NCBI GenBank assembly: GCA_002482405.1
Contig: DLFX01000309.1
Span: 4,375 to 12,145, forward strand
Direction: 5' to 3'
Origin: Firmicutes bacterium UBA7709
GTDB taxonomy: Bacteria > Bacillota_A > Clostridia > Peptostreptococcales > Anaerovoracaceae
Length of the DNA stretch: 7,771 nucleotides
How positions within the stretch are numbered: the first letter of the stretch is position 1; every line of letters begins with the position of its first letter. Below are positions 5,042 through 7,771 of the stretch, one piece after another. Position numbers and translations under genes: made by a program. The notes beneath the pieces were generated by a model. The model ran no database searches. It was not told the origin of the DNA and was given only the letters and a program-made list of their open reading frames with translations.

Positions 5042-6454
5042 ATGGATCAGAATGAAATCCCGGAAGTCAATCAACCTAATCCAATTACTTTAATTGAGGT
5101 TTTGCCGAGCGACGACGGAATGACAGGCTTTATCAAGCTGGTCAAGCAAGGGGAGAATCCCGCTCCCGCTACAAAAGAGCAGATGATGGAAGCATTAAAG
5201 GCAAATCGGATTACATATGGCATTAAAGAGGCTTCCTTAGAGAAGCTGGCGGCGCGCCCCATCTACAACATCAAAATCGAGGTGGCAAAGGGATTGCCTC
5301 CCGTGTACGGTAAAGATGCAACCGTCACTTATTATGTGAAAAGGGATTCGGAATACCGACCTGAAATCAATCTGGAAGGGGAGGTCGACTATAAGAATCT
5401 GGACTACTTCCAAATAGTGAAAAAGGATCAGGTGCTGGCAGAGCTTACAAAGGAGACCGAGGGCTCCGAGGGAGTTAACGTCTATGGGGCGGCCATACCG
5501 ACGAAGTCCGGCCGGCCGATCGCCTCTCCCCAGGGGAAGAATACGCGCCTTGAGCAGGACGACACCGTCCTGCTGGCGGATTGCGACGGAGTGATCCATT
5601 TTATCAGGGACATCATCGACGTCAACGATATGCTGAGAGTCAACAGCAATGTGGATCAGCTCACCGGGAATATCAATTTTACGGGGGACGTTACCATTGA
5701 GGGCGATGTGAGCGACGGCTATTCTGTCAAATCGGGCGGAAATATCATCATAAAGGGCGTTGTTGAGGACGCCGCCATAGAGGCTGCGGGCAATGTCCAC
5801 ATCTCAAAGGGCATCAACGGCGGCGGCAAGCACAGGATCTTTGCGGGCGGCAACTTAAAATGCAAGTATATCGAGCATGCGAACATTTACGTGGAAGGTG
5901 ATATCAACGTGGATTATATCATCGACAGCAACGTCACCTGCATGGGAAATATCGAGCTGTCCGGCAGCCGGGAACTGGTGGTTGGCGGAGAACTCAAAGT
6001 CCTCGGAGAATTGAGGGCGAAGGATATCGGCTCCGAAAGCGAAAGGGCTACCAAGATCGAAGTGCTCGGCGTGAAAATGATGGATAGCGTTACCATCGAT
6101 AAGCTGACAAAGGAACGGGACGAGCTGAATGAAAGGGTGCGGATTCTGGCGGAAAGTTACCAGAAAATGAGTCAGGCAAGGATGAACGCCGCCGACGACT
6201 TCATCACCCAGCTTTCCATTACCAAAAAACAGATTATCGTCATAAGGGAAAAGATCGATCAGCTGAACTTCCGGATCCAACAGCTGGAAAAGGACTGGAC
6301 CATGGATTTTCCGGGCGCCATCATCTGCAAGCGCAGATTGTATCAGGGTGTAAAGATCAGCTTCGGCGAGGAAAAATTTCACTTTGAACTGTCCAACCTG
6401 GAGCATTGCAGGATTTTCTGGGCCGACGGCAAAATCATACATGGAACAGTATAA
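5042..6454 (+). CDS. fapA: FapA-family (DUF342) flagellar assembly protein with beta-solenoid and coiled coil
   Basis: A complete 470-residue protein of the FapA/DUF342 family, found widely near flagellar and chemotaxis genes. In Vibrio, FapA has been linked to flagellar assembly at the pole and to sugar-phosphotransferase signalling; its role in Firmicutes is unclear. The N-terminal domain (about 15-195) carries family motifs A-K-G-L-P-P-V-Y-G-K-D-A (82-93) and K-K-D-Q-V-L-A (127-133) with G-x-x-V-Y-G (144-149). Residues about 205-325 are Gly-rich short beta repeats (G-D-V-T-I-E-G-D-V, G-G-N-I-I-I-K-G-V, A-G-N-V-H-I-S-K-G), expected to form a right-handed beta-solenoid resembling bactofilin. 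A coiled coil follows (about 352-418), then a small C-terminal domain. No signal peptide or membrane segment is seen, so it is cytoplasmic. AGGAG at 5031-5035, 6 nt before the ATG, sets the start. It opens a new transcription unit, 18 bp ahead of the PilZ gene. Confidence 0.88.
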   Translation: MDQNEIPEVNQPNPITLIEVLPSDDGMTGFIKLVKQGENPAPATKEQMMEALKANRITYGIKEASLEKLAARPIYNIKIEVAKGLPPVYGKDATVTYYVKRDSEYRPEINLEGEVDYKNLDYFQIVKKDQVLAELTKETEGSEGVNVYGAAIPTKSGRPIASPQGKNTRLEQDDTVLLADCDGVIHFIRDIIDVNDMLRVNSNVDQLTGNINFTGDVTIEGDVSDGYSVKSGGNIIIKGVVEDAAIEAAGNVHISKGINGGGKHRIFAGGNLKCKYIEHANIYVEGDINVDYIIDSNVTCMGNIELSGSRELVVGGELKVLGELRAKDIGSESERATKIEVLGVKMMDSVTIDKLTKERDELNERVRILAESYQKMSQARMNAADDFITQLSITKKQIIVIREKIDQLNFRIQQLEKDWTMDFPGAIICKRRLYQGVKISFGEEKFHFELSNLEHCRIFWADGKIIHGTV

Positions 6455-6459
6455 AGGAT

Positions 6460-6475
6460 GAGGTGAGAAGGCTTG
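6460..6475 (+). promoter_or_regulatory. ribosome binding site with TTG start for the PilZ gene
   Basis: GAGGTGA (6460-6466) stands 6 nt before a TTG at 6473. No ATG in the same frame occurs until residue 54, which would remove most of the N-terminal domain, so the TTG is the likely start. A TTG start usually lowers translation, which would fit a regulatory protein. Confidence 0.7.
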
Positions 6476-7105
6476 TCTGAGCATTCCTATATTAGAATAG
6501 ATGTGATCTATGAAAAGAATATTACGGTTTCATCCGACCATCCTTCCGTCACAGGAGGCAGGATTATTCTGAGAGGTGAAGATTTTGCCCTGATTCCCCA
6601 CAAGGCGGAAGTCGAAATCATCGGATATTTAATGGACGGGATCGTTTTTATGATGGGAAAGGTGACGGTTTCCACCAGATCTCAGCTCAACGTCAATGTG
6701 ACTAATACCGGCGAAAAGCTGGAGCGAAGGAGCTGCCTCAAGGTCAGGACGAAGATGGCACTCCTTTTGCACAAGGCTTATTCTCTTGGAAAGCGCCATA
6801 TCTCCTATACCGTCGATCAGCCGATCCTGACCAGGGATCTGAGCATCGGAGGGATCGCGTTCTACTCCAACAGCGTTTTATTTGAAAGTCAAAAGATCGA
6901 AATGGATCTCAGCCTGTTAAAGTCAGGTCTCATGGTTGAAGCCGTCGTTCTGCGCAAGGAAAGGGGATTCTACCGAGGCGGATTCCGGTATAAATACGGC
7001 TGCCGTTTTCTGAACGTCAGCGGGGAAAAAGAGAGAGTTCTCTGCGAGTTTGTCCTTCAGACCCAACTCAAAAACTATAACAAGCTGCATGATAATAAAG
7101 ATTAA
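6473..7105 (+). CDS. PilZ-domain protein, probable c-di-GMP-responsive flagellar regulator (YcgR-like)
   Basis: A 210-residue protein with a YcgR-like layout: an N-terminal beta domain (about 1-83) and a C-terminal PilZ domain (about 84-200). YcgR-type proteins bind c-di-GMP and slow or bias the flagellar motor. The PilZ signature is present: E-R-R-S-C-L-K-V (84-91) at the domain entrance and D-L-S-I-G-G (122-127) matching D/N-x-S-x-x-G. The first motif is normally R-x-x-x-R, but here R86 is followed at the second position by K90, a conservative change that could weaken ligand binding. The ending Y-G-C-R-F-L-N-V (175-182) and a helix to about residue 200 are typical. It is cytoplasmic, with no membrane segment. 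It lies 18 bp after fapA and 15 bp before the ParA gene, so the three are probably co-transcribed. No riboswitch or diguanylate cyclase is visible in the window. Confidence 0.85.
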   Translation: MSEHSYIRIDVIYEKNITVSSDHPSVTGGRIILRGEDFALIPHKAEVEIIGYLMDGIVFMMGKVTVSTRSQLNVNVTNTGEKLERRSCLKVRTKMALLLHKAYSLGKRHISYTVDQPILTRDLSIGGIAFYSNSVLFESQKIEMDLSLLKSGLMVEAVVLRKERGFYRGGFRYKYGCRFLNVSGEKERVLCEFVLQTQLKNYNKLHDNKD

Positions 7106-7120
7106 GGAGGATGATGCGGG

Positions 7121-7771
7121 ATGTCAAAGACAGTTGCAATTACAAATCAGAAAGGCGGCGTGGGAAAGACTTCTACCGCGAGCGCCCTGGCAAGCGGCTT
7201 GGCGGACAGAGGATATAAAATACTGGCTATCGATCTCGATCCCCAGGGCAATCTTGGATTCTGTCTCGGAGCGGAAATCGACAACAGCCCTACGGTGTAT
7301 GAGCTGATGAAGGGAAGCTGCTCCATCGATCAGGTGATCCAAAAGAACGAGGGCATCGACATCATCCCATCCAATATCCTCTTGAGCGGCGCAGAGTTGG
7401 AATTCAACCACCTGGGAAGAGAATACCTCCTGAAAAACAGCATCGCTCCCGTTCGGGACAACTATGATTACATCATCATCGATACGCCTCCGGCGCTGAA
7501 TATATTGACGGTCAACGCTTATACCGCGACGGATAACCTCATCATACCGATGATTCCGGAAATTTTGAGCCTGCTGGGCATTTCCCAGCTCCGGGAGACC
7601 ATCGATCTCGTCAAAAGTATTTACAATCCGAAGATCGAGGTAATAGGGATCCTTCTCAACAAATATGACAAGCGCAGGATATTGACAAGAGACGTGGAAG
7701 AGATGGCGGAAATTTTAGCAAAGGAACTGAATACCAGGGTATTCAAGACAAAGGTCAGATCCTCTGTTTCT
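7121..7771 (+). CDS. ParA/Soj-family ATPase, 3' end beyond the window
   Basis: An open frame of 217 codons runs from the ATG to the window edge without a stop, so the gene is 3'-truncated; relatives are about 250-270 residues. AAGGAGG (7104-7110), overlapping the PilZ stop, supports the start. The N-terminus M-S-K-T-V-A-I-T-N-Q leads into the deviant Walker A K-G-G-V-G-K-T (11-17), with signature lysine K11. D-L-D-P-Q-G-N (38-44) is Walker A', and Y-D-Y-I-I-I-D-T-P-P (115-124) is Walker B. Near the edge, K-T-K-V-R-S-S (209-215) matches the area containing DNA-contacting arginines in Soj. It resembles ParA/Soj more than FlhG/MinD: there is no N-terminal extension with the FlhF-activating DQAxxLR motif, and the P-loop reads N-Q-K-G-G-V-G-K-T. 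Context suggests positioning of flagella or chemosensory arrays, as ParC does in Vibrio and PpfA in Rhodobacter; chromosome or plasmid partitioning is the alternative. Confidence 0.9.
   Translation, partial: MSKTVAITNQKGGVGKTSTASALASGLADRGYKILAIDLDPQGNLGFCLGAEIDNSPTVYELMKGSCSIDQVIQKNEGIDIIPSNILLSGAELEFNHLGREYLLKNSIAPVRDNYDYIIIDTPPALNILTVNAYTATDNLIIPMIPEILSLLGISQLRETIDLVKSIYNPKIEVIGILLNKYDKRRILTRDVEEMAEILAKELNTRVFKTKVRSSVS

Noticed and set aside
7050..7307. 85-codon forward open frame overlapping the PilZ end and ParA start
   Set aside because: It lies out of frame with both, and the overlapping frame from 7121 carries clear Walker A and Walker B motifs.

Overview
The window is a stretch of a flagellar gene cluster, all on the + strand, most likely from an anaerobic Clostridia-type Firmicute. 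I base that on three things: the gene order (flhB, flhA, sigma-28, then two tandem flgF/flgG rod genes), strong AGGAGG-type ribosome binding sites with short gaps or ATGA overlaps, and DUF342/FapA and PilZ genes beside the export genes. No species can be named from the sequence alone.

Layout. Positions 1-3199 carry the 3' end of flhB, a complete flhA (both parts of the flagellar type III export gate), a possible 40-codon ORF made largely of a 36-bp tandem repeat, and a complete FliA/SigD sigma factor. The flhB/flhA junction and the small ORF/fliA junction are both ATGA overlaps. An intercistronic hairpin (3207-3240) separates the sigma gene from the rod genes flgF (3294-4061) and flgG (4078-4818). 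A 223-bp AT-rich non-coding stretch (4819-5041) then holds a candidate housekeeping promoter and three perfect 9-bp inverted repeats. It appears to start a second transcription unit: a FapA/DUF342 beta-solenoid protein (5042-6454), a PilZ-domain protein (6473-7105) and a ParA/Soj-type ATPase (7121 to the window end, open).

How the genes fit together. FlhB and FlhA export rod, hook and filament subunits. FlgF and FlgG are exported rod parts. FliA directs late flagellar and chemotaxis transcription. FapA, PilZ and ParA look like accessory functions: assembly or placement, a probable c-di-GMP response, and spatial positioning of flagella, chemosensory arrays or DNA.

Most worth a second look: (1) the tandem-repeat small ORF that fills the flhA-fliA junction exactly, in the place where flhF and flhG sit in many related clusters; (2) the fapA-pilZ-parA group, whose ATPase looks like ParA rather than FlhG; (3) possible alternative RNA pairings upstream of flgF; and (4) the inverted-repeat-rich promoter region upstream of fapA.
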